Positions 35,459 to 44,192 of a stretch of DNA of 64,000 nt are shown here, in pieces. Position 1 is the first letter of the stretch; each line of letters starts with the position of its first letter. This DNA is from an uncultured Alphaproteobacteria bacterium. GTDB taxonomy: Bacteria > Pseudomonadota > Alphaproteobacteria > HIMB59. The stretch spans positions 1 to 64,000 of the forward strand of contig CACKEA010000006.1 in the NCBI GenBank assembly GCA_902599045.1. The letters are read 5' to 3'. Made by a program: the position numbers and the translations under genes. The notes under the pieces were generated by a model. It did not search any database and had not been told where the DNA came from. It saw only the letters and a list, made by a program, of their open reading frames with translations.

Positions 35459-35968
35459 GTGAATAAAGAAAACGCAATTAAACTGTGGAAAATGATACAG
35501 GAAGCTGGCGATTATACTCTAGGGGATGCTTACACACTTCTCCCTTTTAACAACACTATTGTAGAATTATCAATGACAGGTCAAGAAATTAAAAATGTTC
35601 TTGAAGATGCTTTGGACTACGCTCTTTCTCCTGATGGCTCTACCGGTGCATATCCATATGCGGCGGGTCTACGATGGGATGTCGACTCCTCAAAAGCAAA
35701 GGGGGATCGAATTTCTAACTTAGAATTTAAGGGTAGATCAGATAGCTCTTGGTCATCACTGAATATGTCTCAAATGTATACAGTGGCGACGAATAATTAT
35801 ATTTCCAGTGGAAAAAATGGATACCTAACCTTTGGTGATATATCGAAAGAAGGACGAGTTGTGGATACCTATCTAGGTTACGCACAGTCTTTTGTCGACT
35901 ACGTTAAGAAAGTAGGAACAATTAAGAAACTTCCTCTATCCGAGTATTCCACTCAATCTTTCAAGTAA
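35459..35968 (+). pseudogene. Truncated 5'-nucleotidase (UshA-like C-terminal domain only)
   Basis: The 169-aa frame matches only the C-terminal substrate-binding domain of periplasmic 5'-nucleotidases: TLGDAYTLLPFNNTIVELSM, TGQEIKNVLEDAL, and TVATNNYISSGKNGYL with the base-stacking aromatic region. The metallophosphatase domain (about 330 aa) and signal peptide are missing. The frame opens at a GTG with no good RBS. It is presumably a remnant of a phosphorus-scavenging gene left beside the phosphonate cluster. Confidence 0.75.
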
Positions 35969-35974
35969 ATTAAT

Positions 35975-36661
35975 TTATTTTAGCCCGTGATTTTCACGGG
36001 CTACACTCTTATTGAAATTAAGTAAACTTTTATAATCTCTCAATTTGACTTCATTATAAATAAATGAATTTGAGTAATTTTTATTTTTATAGGTGTATCG
36101 GAATATTTTTTTTACTCCTGCGGCTTTAGCTGATTTGATACCGGCATCAGAGTCTTCAATGACCACCACATCTGTCGGTTTGAGGTTAAGTTTTTTGCAA
36201 GCCATTTTATAGCCATCAGGGCTAGGCTTTGGTTTCACTTTATTTTTACAAGAGACAATAAAAGAAAAATATTGATTGATATTGTGATATTTTAACACTT
36301 TAAGGACACGTTCTTTTTTTGCATTTGTAACAATCGCTTTTGGCTGACTAATCATCCCAAGAGTTTTTTTTAGGTTTGGAAACAAAGAGGGAGTATTTTC
36401 AAAATATTCGTCCACTAAAAAATCGTATTCTCTGAGTATTTCATTTATTAATTTCTTAGATTTTATATGTGGAAAATGTTTACTAAGAATATTAACAACT
36501 GGGGTTCCGATAAGGTAGTGATAGGTGATAAATTTTTCGAATCTTAGATTAAATTTTCGAAGGCATTTTTTTAAAATGTGAAAGCGTTTGGGTTCAGAAT
36601 TGATCATTACGCCATCAAAATCAAATAAATAAGCTTTAAAAGTCTTTTTTTTATTCATCAA
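35975..36661 (-). CDS. HAD-superfamily hydrolase (beta-phosphoglucomutase/phosphatase-like)
   Basis: This 228-aa protein has motif I YLFDFDGVMINSEPKR, motif II AIVTNAKKERV, motif III KPKPSPDGY and motif IV VVIEDSDAGIKSAKAAGV, all intact. It is a cytoplasmic sugar-phosphate phosphatase or mutase. It is divergent from phnG across 59 nt, so it may respond to the same signal. A role in handling the ribose phosphates released by C-P lyase, where phnN and phnP are absent here, is a guess. Its last codons overlap a hairpin. Confidence 0.87.
   Translation of the reverse strand: MMNKKKTFKAYLFDFDGVMINSEPKRFHILKKCLRKFNLRFEKFITYHYLIGTPVVNILSKHFPHIKSKKLINEILREYDFLVDEYFENTPSLFPNLKKTLGMISQPKAIVTNAKKERVLKVLKYHNINQYFSFIVSCKNKVKPKPSPDGYKMACKKLNLKPTDVVVIEDSDAGIKSAKAAGVKKIFRYTYKNKNYSNSFIYNEVKLRDYKSLLNFNKSVARENHGLK
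35981..36003. terminator. Hairpin between convergent genes
   Basis: TAGCCCGTGA and TCACGGGCTA form a perfect 10-bp stem with a 3-nt loop between the nucleotidase remnant and the HAD gene, inside the last HAD codons. No good T tract follows on either strand. The stem core AGCCCGTGA resembles the one at 51574 (AGCCTGTGA). Confidence 0.6.
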
Positions 36662-36720
36662 AATAAAATTGATATTTGCTATTTAACATTAATTTAAAGT
36701 ATCTTCTCTATATTAATTAA
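36662..36720. promoter_or_regulatory. Divergent promoter region of the C-P lyase operon
   Basis: These 59 nt must hold the promoters for phnG (rightward) and the HAD gene (leftward). The sequence is almost pure A/T, with TATATT at about 36711 as a possible -10 for phnG. I see no convincing Pho box or other operator. Confidence 0.35.
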
Positions 36721-37146
36721 ATGTTAAGATCAGAGTGGATTTCAATTTTTTCGAAGACAAGTGAAGATCGCCTCAAAAACACACTTGATCATATAAACTT
36801 TAAAGAGAACTATGATGTTTTATATGGCCCAGATATCGGCTCAATTATGATCCAAGGTAGAGCAGGAGGATCTGGTGATAAATTTAATTTGGGAGAGGCT
36901 ACACTTACTAAATGTATTGTAAAATTTCAGGAAAAAACTGGCTATTCTTATCATTTAGGTAGAAATCTAATCAAAAGTGAGTATGGGGCTATTCTTGATG
37001 CATTGATGCAAATTGAAAGTTACCACTCACAATTGTTGATTTTCGTCAAAGAATTTCAAGAGGAAATACAAAAAGAAAAAATTAAAATTATTGCAGACTC
37101 AAGTGAGAGTAAAGTTGATTTTTTTACTATGGTTAGAGGGGACTAG
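36721..37146 (+). CDS. phnG: Carbon-phosphorus lyase complex subunit PhnG
   Basis: This 141-aa protein is of normal length, with family stretches MIQGRAGGSGDKFNLGEATLT and YSYHLGRNLIKSEYGAILDAL. PhnG is part of the PhnGHIJ core that breaks the C-P bond of alkylphosphonates. It is the first gene of a tightly packed phnGHIJKLM operon. phnH follows after 6 nt. Confidence 0.95.
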   Translation: MLRSEWISIFSKTSEDRLKNTLDHINFKENYDVLYGPDIGSIMIQGRAGGSGDKFNLGEATLTKCIVKFQEKTGYSYHLGRNLIKSEYGAILDALMQIESYHSQLLIFVKEFQEEIQKEKIKIIADSSESKVDFFTMVRGD

Positions 37147-37152
37147 TTTTTT

Positions 37153-37725
37153 TTGGAACACGTCGGCTTTAAAAATAAAACATTTGAGTCCCAGGGGGCA
37201 TTTCGTCTAATCTTACAGGCTACCTCAAATCCTGGAAAAAAAGTTAAATTTATGAATGATAATTATTCTCAGAAGGATCTACACACCTCATCTGTTAACA
37301 TCATCTTCACACTATTGGATCTTGACACAAATGTATTCATTCAAAGCGCTCAGGAAAACACTATTTCTAACTTTATTAAATTACATACCGGCTCACCAAT
37401 TACTAAAAATAAAGTGGAGTCTGATTTTGCTGTTGTTACCGATGGAGATTTAGATTTTGACTCTTTTAATGAGGGTTTAGACCAATACCCTGATAAGGCA
37501 ACTACATTAATAATTCAAATTCAAAGCATGAGCCAAGGAGAAGATTTTGTTCTCTCGGGGCCAGGCATTAAAAATTCAAATCGTATCACCTTAAGAGGTA
37601 TTCCTCATAATTTTAAAGAGAAGGTAAACGCCAACTCCTCAAAATTCCCATTAGGTGTTGATATTTTTTTAACGTGTAAGAATGAACTTATCTCCTTACC
37701 CCGAACCATTAAAATAATTAACTAA
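37153..37725 (+). CDS. phnH: Carbon-phosphorus lyase complex subunit PhnH
   Basis: This 190-aa protein has a TTG start. It has the PhnH features SQGAFRLILQATSNPG and QSMSQGEDFVLSGPGIKNSNRITLRG. It is a structural subunit of the C-P lyase core, required for transfer of the phosphonate to ATP ribose. Its stop overlaps phnI by 1 nt. Confidence 0.93.
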   Translation: MEHVGFKNKTFESQGAFRLILQATSNPGKKVKFMNDNYSQKDLHTSSVNIIFTLLDLDTNVFIQSAQENTISNFIKLHTGSPITKNKVESDFAVVTDGDLDFDSFNEGLDQYPDKATTLIIQIQSMSQGEDFVLSGPGIKNSNRITLRGIPHNFKEKVNANSSKFPLGVDIFLTCKNELISLPRTIKIIN

Positions 37726-38816
37726 TGTATGTAGCTGTTAAAGGGGGAGAAAAGGCGATAAAAAGTTCGATTGATCTTTTAGAGCAAAAAAGAAAACATA
37801 TTTCAGCTAATCAAGATATTCAAATAAGCCAATTAATAGAACAACTCAGTTTTGCTGTTGACCGTGTGCTCTCGGAGGGGTCTTTGTATGATAAGAACTT
37901 ATCCGCTCTTTCCATCAAGCAGGCTCAAGGAGATTTGGTAGAGGCAATATTTATTTTAAGAGCTTATAGAACAACGTTGGAGAGATTTTCTTACAGTGTT
38001 CCGATTGATACCAGTTCAATGACTTTAAAAAGGAGGATATCTGCAACATATAAGGATATTCCTGGAGGTCAGATATTAGGACCGACATTTGATTATACAC
38101 ATAGACTCCTCGATTTTTCGCTGCTTAATGGGAAAGAAACATCCAACAAAAAAAATACTCCCAAGAGTGACGATAATGTTTTTTTCCCAAGAGTAATGGA
38201 ATTTTTGAACAATGAGGGATTGATGGAAAAAGAAATAGAAAAATTAAAGTCTAAGCCTTTTGATATTACCCGAGAGCCGATGAAATTTCCTGCCGCAAGA
38301 GATCAGTGGCTTCAAATCTTATCCAGAAGTGATGAGGGATTTTTGTTAGGGTTATCGTATTCTGCAATCAGAGGGTTTGGCAGTAAAGGAACCCATCCTT
38401 TTGTTGGTGAAATACGATACGGTTTTGTTGATGTAAAAATATTTCCTGAAGAATTAGGATTTGAAATTTGCGTTGGTGAAATTGAAGTGTCGGAATGTGA
38501 AATGGTTGATCAATTTGAGGGAAGTAAAAAAAAAGCTCCCCAATTCACTCGAGGTTACGGCCTTACTTTTGGTTACAACGAGAGAAAAGCTATGTCTATT
38601 TCTATTATTGATAGAGCCCTTAAAAGTCAGGAATACGGTGAGGAGATTAGATTTCCAATCCAAGATCAAGAATTTGTGCTTTATCACTCCGACAATGTGG
38701 AGGCACAAGGATTTGTCTCACACCTCAAACTACCCCATTATGTGGATTTTCAAGGAGAGTTAAATCTTATCAGAGAATTAAGAAAAAAAATTTTGAAAAA
38801 AAACAAAGATGATTGA
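37725..38816 (+). CDS. phnI: Carbon-phosphorus lyase complex subunit PhnI
   Basis: This 363-aa protein is of family length, with MYVAVKGGEKAI at the start, LRAYRTTLERFSYS, RRISATYKDIPGGQILGPTF and GLSYSAIRGFGSKGTHPFVGE. PhnI displaces adenine from ATP with the phosphonate, helped by PhnG, PhnH and PhnL. It overlaps phnJ by 8 nt. Confidence 0.95.
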   Translation: MYVAVKGGEKAIKSSIDLLEQKRKHISANQDIQISQLIEQLSFAVDRVLSEGSLYDKNLSALSIKQAQGDLVEAIFILRAYRTTLERFSYSVPIDTSSMTLKRRISATYKDIPGGQILGPTFDYTHRLLDFSLLNGKETSNKKNTPKSDDNVFFPRVMEFLNNEGLMEKEIEKLKSKPFDITREPMKFPAARDQWLQILSRSDEGFLLGLSYSAIRGFGSKGTHPFVGEIRYGFVDVKIFPEELGFEICVGEIEVSECEMVDQFEGSKKKAPQFTRGYGLTFGYNERKAMSISIIDRALKSQEYGEEIRFPIQDQEFVLYHSDNVEAQGFVSHLKLPHYVDFQGELNLIRELRKKILKKNKDD

Positions 38817-39639
38817 TGGTTTTAATTTTGCCTACTTAGATGAGGCCACTAAAAGAATGATCCGAAGGACTATACTAAAAGCTATTTGCATCCCTGGTTA
38901 TCAATGTCCATTTGGAGGAAGAGAAATGCCCCTCGCTTATGGTTGGGGTACGGGAGGCATTCAAGTGACCGCTTCAATCATTGGTATGAATGACACCCTA
39001 AAAGTCATTGATCAGGGAGCAGACGATACTACCAATGCTATATCCATTAAAAATTTTTTTAAAAAAGTGTGTAAAATTAAAACAACAGAAGTTACGGAGA
39101 ACGCTACCATCATCCAAACAAGACATAGAATTCCAGAAAAAAAATTATCAGAACATCAAATTCTTGTTTATCAAGTCCCCCAACCAGAACCTTTACGGCG
39201 TTTAGAACCCAAGGAACAAGAAACCCGCAAGTTGCACGCATATGAAGAGTATGCCTTGATGCACGTGAAGCTTTATGAAGAAATATCTCATTATGGATCT
39301 GTGATAAAAACATATGCCTATCCAGTGAGAACAAACCGACGATACATCACTGACCCCAGCCCGACACCTAAATTTGATAATCCCAAGATGGACTTTATGG
39401 AAGCGCTTCAACTGTTTGGTGCAGGTAGAGAGAGAAGAATTTATGCTATTCCTCCCTACACGAGCGTTAAAAGTTTAGATTTTGAAGATCATCCTTTTGA
39501 AATACAAACTTGGGACGAGCGTTGTGATATTTGTGGCTCAAATAATAGTTATCTGGATGAGATTATCGTAAACGACAAGGGAGAGAAAAAATTTATTTGC
39601 TCTGATACCAATTACTGTGAAAAAAATATAAAAACATAG
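38809..39639 (+). CDS. phnJ: Carbon-phosphorus lyase PhnJ (radical SAM enzyme)
   Basis: This 276-aa protein is the catalytic C-P lyase. The cluster motif is exactly C-x2-C-x21-C-x5-C (CDIC...ICSDTNYC), matching E. coli PhnJ. The glycine that forms the radical (E. coli Gly32) corresponds to Gly30 in CIPGYQCPFGGREMPLAYGW. The rest is highly conserved (IDQGADDTTNA, QTRHRIPE). It should convert ribose-1-phosphonate-5-phosphate to cyclic ribose phosphate plus the alkane, so methylphosphonate would give methane. Nothing in the sequence suggests loss of activity. Confidence 0.97.
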   Translation: MIDGFNFAYLDEATKRMIRRTILKAICIPGYQCPFGGREMPLAYGWGTGGIQVTASIIGMNDTLKVIDQGADDTTNAISIKNFFKKVCKIKTTEVTENATIIQTRHRIPEKKLSEHQILVYQVPQPEPLRRLEPKEQETRKLHAYEEYALMHVKLYEEISHYGSVIKTYAYPVRTNRRYITDPSPTPKFDNPKMDFMEALQLFGAGRERRIYAIPPYTSVKSLDFEDHPFEIQTWDERCDICGSNNSYLDEIIVNDKGEKKFICSDTNYCEKNIKT

Positions 39640-40422
39640 ATGATTATTAAAGATAAAATTTTAGAAGTAAAAAATTTAACTCACTATTATGGGGAACAGG
39701 TGGGCTGTGAAGATATTTCTTTTGATTTATACCAAGGAGAAATACTGGGCATAGTTGGTGAGTCGGGCTCTGGTAAAAGTACACTTTTAAAATGTCTTTC
39801 AGGACAGATTTCTCCATCTCAGGGAATAATAAATTTTTGTATTGATCAAAATCAACCATTGCAGGACTTATGTAAAATTTCAGAACAGAAAAAAAGAGCA
39901 CTCATGAGAAAGGAATGGGGAATAGTTCAACAAAACCCAAGAGATGGCCTGAGATTGAGGGTGAGCGCTGGGGGAAATATTGCTGAGAGAATTATCAATG
40001 AGGAAATTAAGAACTACTCCAACATTCGTCATAAAGCCTTGGATTGGATGGATAAAACAGAAATGGAAAAATCTCGTATTGACGATTTTCCCTTAAATTT
40101 TTCTGGAGGGATGCAGCAAAGACTTCAGATTTCTAAAATTTTATCCTCCAATCCTAAGCTTGTATATATGGATGAGCCGACGGGCGGATTAGACGTTTCA
40201 GTACAGGCAAAATTGCTCGATACTATCACTATTATTGTCAGAGACTTGAACGTCTCCATGATAATTGTCTCTCACGATCTAGCGGTGGTGAAGTTTTTAA
40301 CCGATAAGCTATTAGTAATGAAAAGTGGGATGGTCGTTGAAAGTGGTTTAACTGATCGAGTGCTGGATGATCCCCAACATTCTTACACACAATTACTGAC
40401 TTCTTCAATTTTGCAAGTATGA
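39640..40422 (+). CDS. phnK: C-P lyase accessory ATPase PhnK
   Basis: This 260-aa ABC-type protein has Walker A GESGSGKST, Q-loop QQNPRDGLRLRVSAGGN, signature NFSGGMQQRLQISKIL and Walker B LVYMDEPTGGLD. PhnK binds the PhnJ surface of the core complex; it is not a transporter subunit. It follows phnJ with no gap and overlaps phnL by 4 nt. Confidence 0.94.
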   Translation: MIIKDKILEVKNLTHYYGEQVGCEDISFDLYQGEILGIVGESGSGKSTLLKCLSGQISPSQGIINFCIDQNQPLQDLCKISEQKKRALMRKEWGIVQQNPRDGLRLRVSAGGNIAERIINEEIKNYSNIRHKALDWMDKTEMEKSRIDDFPLNFSGGMQQRLQISKILSSNPKLVYMDEPTGGLDVSVQAKLLDTITIIVRDLNVSMIIVSHDLAVVKFLTDKLLVMKSGMVVESGLTDRVLDDPQHSYTQLLTSSILQV

Positions 40423-41114
40423 ACCCCTCGATCAAAACAACAAATCTGCAAAAAACTTTTACACTGCACAATCAAAACTCAACGGAGTTGAAAGTTTTAA
40501 AAAATATTAATTTTTCCATTTCACCTGGTGAGTGCGTTGCGTTGACGGGTAAATCGGGAACAGGAAAATCTACTTTTTTAAGAATGCTCTATGGTAACTA
40601 TCTGCCAACTGCTGGCACAATTGAGGTTTTGTATCAGGATACTTATTACGATTTGGTTCATAGTTTAGAACATCAAATCATCTATCTAAGAAAGCATGCC
40701 ATCGGATATGTAAGTCAATTTTTAGTTGTTATTCCCAGGGTGTCGACGTTTAACATTATTTCAAACACTCTCAAACAACAAGGCACATTGGAAGATGGCT
40801 CCAACGAAAAAATCTCCCACTTATTGGAAACACTCAATATTAAAAAAAATATGTGGCATCTCGCTCCAATGACATTTTCGGGAGGCGAACAACAAAGGGT
40901 GAATATTGCTAAAACATTTATCGGAGACTACCCGATACTTTTTTTAGACGAGCCCACATCAGCTCTGGATAAAGAAAATACAGAAATTGTCTTAGAATTA
41001 ATTAAATCTAAGCTTAATAAAAATGTAGCAATAATCACTATCATACATGATGCAACCATTAGAAATCAAATTTGTACCAGGGAGTTTAATTTAGAAAATT
41101 TTACAGAAGTATGA
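40419..41114 (+). CDS. phnL: C-P lyase accessory ATPase PhnL
   Basis: This 231-aa ABC-type protein has Walker A GKSGTGKST, the PhnL-typical YVSQFLVVIPRVSTFNI, signature TFSGGEQQRVNIAKTF and Walker B ILFLDEPTSALD. It works with PhnGHI in the first phosphonate-activation step. It is coupled to phnM by an ATGA overlap. Confidence 0.94.
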   Translation: MNPSIKTTNLQKTFTLHNQNSTELKVLKNINFSISPGECVALTGKSGTGKSTFLRMLYGNYLPTAGTIEVLYQDTYYDLVHSLEHQIIYLRKHAIGYVSQFLVVIPRVSTFNIISNTLKQQGTLEDGSNEKISHLLETLNIKKNMWHLAPMTFSGGEQQRVNIAKTFIGDYPILFLDEPTSALDKENTEIVLELIKSKLNKNVAIITIIHDATIRNQICTREFNLENFTEV

Positions 41115-42247
41115 TCATCACGAACGCAAATATTGTAACACCAGAAAACAATTTTATTGGCTCGTTGGAGTTTGAAACCGATTTCATGAATATATCAGAC
41201 AGCAAGCACCATGGATTGGGAGCATTGGATTTCGAAGGGGACTATCTTTTGCCTGGTTTTATTGAATTACATACTGATAATCTCGAAAAACACTTTGTTC
41301 CAAGACCCAAAACTTTCTGGCCAAACAAACTCTCTGCAGCCTTAGATAATGATCGAGACATTATCGGCTCGGGTATCACAACTGTGTATGATGCAATCTC
41401 CATAGGAAGTTATACCCGTGCTAAGAACGAAATTGTGCATGATGTGATTAATGCAGTTGATGAGGGCATCAAAAAAAATATTTTTAAAGCAGATCATTTC
41501 ATCCATTTGCGATGCGAGCTATCAGACCCTGATTTATTAGAAAATATTGAAAAATATAGTGATAACCAAAATGTTCATTTTGCTTCTCTGATGGACCACA
41601 CGCCTGGTCAAAGACAATGGCAAAATAAAGAAAAAATGATCGAGTTCTACAAGAAAGATAATGTTGTTATTTCTAGTGGAAATATTGGAATTGACGAGGA
41701 TTTGATCCGTTCCAATGATATAGCCATGAAAGCAGAAAGAGAAAACAGACCTAAGGTTGTGGATATTTGGAAATCTCGAAAAATTTTAATGGCAAGCCAC
41801 GATGACACAACGGAAGACCATGTAATCGAAGCTAATGACTACGGTATCAAAATTGCAGAATTTCCTACAACTATGACTGCCGTTAAAAAAGCGAAAGATT
41901 TAAAAATGACTAACATTCTTGGTGCGCCAAATTTTATTCGCAACATGTCTCATTCTGGAAATGTTTCAGTGACTGAAATTTTCCAACAAAATCCATATTT
42001 TGTGGACGCTTTATCATCCGATTATGTGCCATCTAGTTTACTTCAAGCTGTTTTTAAGCTTTTCAATCAAGGGCATAGCATTAGTAAAGCTGTTAGTTAT
42101 GTCACTAAAAATCCTGCTTTGATTTTATCTTTGGAGCACCTAGGTGAAATTAATGAGAAAAAAAAATCTGATTTTTTAAGAGTCGCTCTTATTAATAATA
42201 CCCCATTGATTAAAGAGGTTTATAAATCAGGAAAAAGAGTCGCCTAA
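41111..42247 (+). CDS. phnM: Alpha-D-ribose 1-methylphosphonate 5-triphosphate diphosphatase PhnM
   Basis: This 378-aa amidohydrolase-fold enzyme removes pyrophosphate from the PhnI product. Its metal-ligand regions are FIELHTDNLEKHF, HLRCELSDPDLL, MDHTPGQRQW, ASHDDTTEDHV and LSSDYVPSS. It is the last C-P lyase gene; a terminator begins at its stop codon. No phnN or phnP follows, unlike many operons. Confidence 0.95.
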   Translation: MIITNANIVTPENNFIGSLEFETDFMNISDSKHHGLGALDFEGDYLLPGFIELHTDNLEKHFVPRPKTFWPNKLSAALDNDRDIIGSGITTVYDAISIGSYTRAKNEIVHDVINAVDEGIKKNIFKADHFIHLRCELSDPDLLENIEKYSDNQNVHFASLMDHTPGQRQWQNKEKMIEFYKKDNVVISSGNIGIDEDLIRSNDIAMKAERENRPKVVDIWKSRKILMASHDDTTEDHVIEANDYGIKIAEFPTTMTAVKKAKDLKMTNILGAPNFIRNMSHSGNVSVTEIFQQNPYFVDALSSDYVPSSLLQAVFKLFNQGHSISKAVSYVTKNPALILSLEHLGEINEKKKSDFLRVALINNTPLIKEVYKSGKRVA

Positions 42248-42275
42248 GTTTGTAACACAAACTTAACTTTTTTTT
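42245..42275 (+). terminator. Rho-independent terminator after phnM
   Basis: TAAGTTTGT and ACAAACTTA form a perfect 9-bp stem with a 3-nt loop that includes the phnM stop codon. It is followed by AC and a run of eight T. This ends the phnGHIJKLM transcript and makes phnC-phnD-phnE1-phnE2 a separate unit. Confidence 0.8.
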
Positions 42276-42336
42276 AATCAAAAATATTTATTTGAAATAT
42301 ACGTTTTTGCCATAGCCCTAATTGAGGCGTTTCAAA

Positions 42337-43140
42337 ATGATTGAAATAAAAAATTTAAACAAATACTTTGGCTCAAATCATGCGGTTAAAAATTTAAATA
42401 TTACCATTCAAGAATCAGAAATGATTGGCATCATTGGCCGGTCCGGTGCAGGAAAATCCACTCTTCTTCGAATTATGAACCGCCTAACTGAGGAGAGTTC
42501 TGGTGAGATTATCGTTGATGGTCAAGATATAACTAAACTTAACAAAAAAGATAAAAGAGCATGGCAAAAAAGCTGCGCGATGATATTTCAACAGTTTAAC
42601 CTTGTTCCAAGACTAGATGTCCTGACAAATGTTGTTTTGGGAAGACTGAATGTTCAACCAACCTTTAAAGGAGCCCTTAAGTTATTCACTAAAGAAGAAA
42701 GAGTAGACGCTCTTCTCGCTCTTGATGAACTCGGAATGTCTCAAACTGCTCTTCAAAGAGCTGAAACGCTATCAGGCGGACAACAACAACGAGTAGCAAT
42801 TTGTAGAGCGATGATGCAAGACCCAAAAATGATTCTGGCAGATGAACCTATCGCTTCCCTCGATCCTTTAAATGCTCGTCTGGTAATGGAGTCTCTTAGA
42901 AAAATTCACGAAGAGAAAAAAATGACTGTAATAGCAAACCTTCATACTCTCGATACGGCCAAACACTATTGTGACAGAATTATTGGGATGAGTTTAGGAG
43001 AAGTAGTTTTTGACGATGTACCCTCCAAGCTGACAGATCAACTTGCAAAAGAGATCTATGGCGCTGAGGCTGATGAAGCCTTTGAGGCCTCACTTACATC
43101 AACAAGTTTGGGGACTACCCAAAAGGCAGAAGCAAGTTAA
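42337..43140 (+). CDS. phnC: Phosphonate ABC transporter ATP-binding protein (copy 2)
   Basis: The ATG at 42337 has a GAGG RBS at 42323-42326, which lies inside the track's TTG-started leader. The 267-aa protein has Walker A GRSGAGKST, PhnC-type IFQQFNLVPRLDVLTNV, signature TLSGGQQQRVAICRA and Walker B MILADEPIASLD. It is the first gene of the second transporter. It is nearer to classical PhnC than copy 1. Confidence 0.95.
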   Translation: MIEIKNLNKYFGSNHAVKNLNITIQESEMIGIIGRSGAGKSTLLRIMNRLTEESSGEIIVDGQDITKLNKKDKRAWQKSCAMIFQQFNLVPRLDVLTNVVLGRLNVQPTFKGALKLFTKEERVDALLALDELGMSQTALQRAETLSGGQQQRVAICRAMMQDPKMILADEPIASLDPLNARLVMESLRKIHEEKKMTVIANLHTLDTAKHYCDRIIGMSLGEVVFDDVPSKLTDQLAKEIYGAEADEAFEASLTSTSLGTTQKAEAS

Positions 43141-43187
43141 TGCTTTTGTCTCAAAGCCTTAGGGCAAAATTTATTAAGGAGAATAAC

Positions 43188-44141
43188 ATGACACTTATAA
43201 GAACCGTGATCACAATGTTTGCTATCTTTGTGGGTAGTAACGCATTTGCTGGTGGTCACTACGAAGGTCCAAAAATGGACTTAAACGCAATGACTGGGAA
43301 GACGTCATTCAACCTTGGTCACCTAGGTGATGAAGCGGCACAAGACATTATTGCAAGAAACCAATGCTTAGACTACTACGTCGAATCTGCATTTGGTGTC
43401 CCAGCAAAAACTTTTACATTTAAAGACTATGCCGGAACTATGCAGTCTATGCTTGGGGGTAACCTTGACTGGACATGGTTTGGTGCATCCGGGTACGCTG
43501 GAATGTATCTAGAAGACCCATCAGCTGTCGTTCCAATTATGACTAGAATGCAACCTACAGGTGATCTTGGTTACTACTCTGTAATGGTAGCAAGAACTGA
43601 CTCTGGTATCACATCTATCGAAGATCTAAAAGGAAAACACTTAGGTTTCGCAGATCCTAACTCTACTTCCGGTTACTTAATTCCTTCAATCGAACTACCT
43701 GAGCAAGGTATTGATATGGACTCTTATTTCTCAGAGACCTCTTTTAATGGTGGACACGAGAACAATGTTCTAGCAGTGTTAAACGGTGACGTTGACGCTG
43801 GTGTAACATGGGTATCTGGTGTTGGTGAATGGGAAGAGGGTTACTCATCAGGTAATTTAAGAAGAATGGTTGAGAAAGGTATCTTAAATATGGATGATAT
43901 CGTTCAAATTTGGTCATCAAAACTTATCCCTAACGGTCCGCTTGTCATGCCTACTAATCTTCCAGTAAGAGCTCACCAGGTTTTTGTTGGAATGATGCAG
44001 TGGATGCATGAAAATGATCCTGAGTGTTCAGAAAACGTTGCAAACGGCGTTGTTAGAGCATGGGTTCCTGTTGACCACTCTTTCTACGAGACAATTGTGG
44101 CTGCAAGAAAAGCAAAAATTGAGGCTCAAAAAAGTAATTAA
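43188..44141 (+). CDS. phnD: Phosphonate ABC transporter, periplasmic binding protein (copy 2)
   Basis: The start at ATG 43188 (RBS aaggag) gives 317 aa with a signal peptide (about 1-18, ending NAFA); the track start at 43140 lacks a signal sequence. PhnD features are FKDYAGTMQSMLGGNLDWTW, FGASGYAGMYL, FADPNSTSGYLIPS and GGHENNVLAVLNGDVDAGVTW. Codons are visibly richer in C-ending forms than in the flanking permease genes, which suggests high expression. It should bind alkylphosphonates such as methylphosphonate or 2-AEP. Confidence 0.94.
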   Translation: MTLIRTVITMFAIFVGSNAFAGGHYEGPKMDLNAMTGKTSFNLGHLGDEAAQDIIARNQCLDYYVESAFGVPAKTFTFKDYAGTMQSMLGGNLDWTWFGASGYAGMYLEDPSAVVPIMTRMQPTGDLGYYSVMVARTDSGITSIEDLKGKHLGFADPNSTSGYLIPSIELPEQGIDMDSYFSETSFNGGHENNVLAVLNGDVDAGVTWVSGVGEWEEGYSSGNLRRMVEKGILNMDDIVQIWSSKLIPNGPLVMPTNLPVRAHQVFVGMMQWMHENDPECSENVANGVVRAWVPVDHSFYETIVAARKAKIEAQKSN

Positions 44142-44152
44142 ATAATTATTTA

Positions 44153-44189
44153 AATAAGGTGGGATATTTACATCTCACCTTATTTTTTT
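44153..44189 (+). terminator. Terminator-like attenuator between phnD and phnE1
   Basis: AATAAGGTGGGAT and ATCTCACCTTATT form a 13-bp stem (one G-U pair) with a 6-nt loop, followed directly by seven T in total. It begins 12 nt after the phnD stop and ends 4 nt before the phnE1 ATG. It should stop most transcripts, giving far more binding protein than permease. Confidence 0.85.
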
Positions 44190-44192
44190 GAT

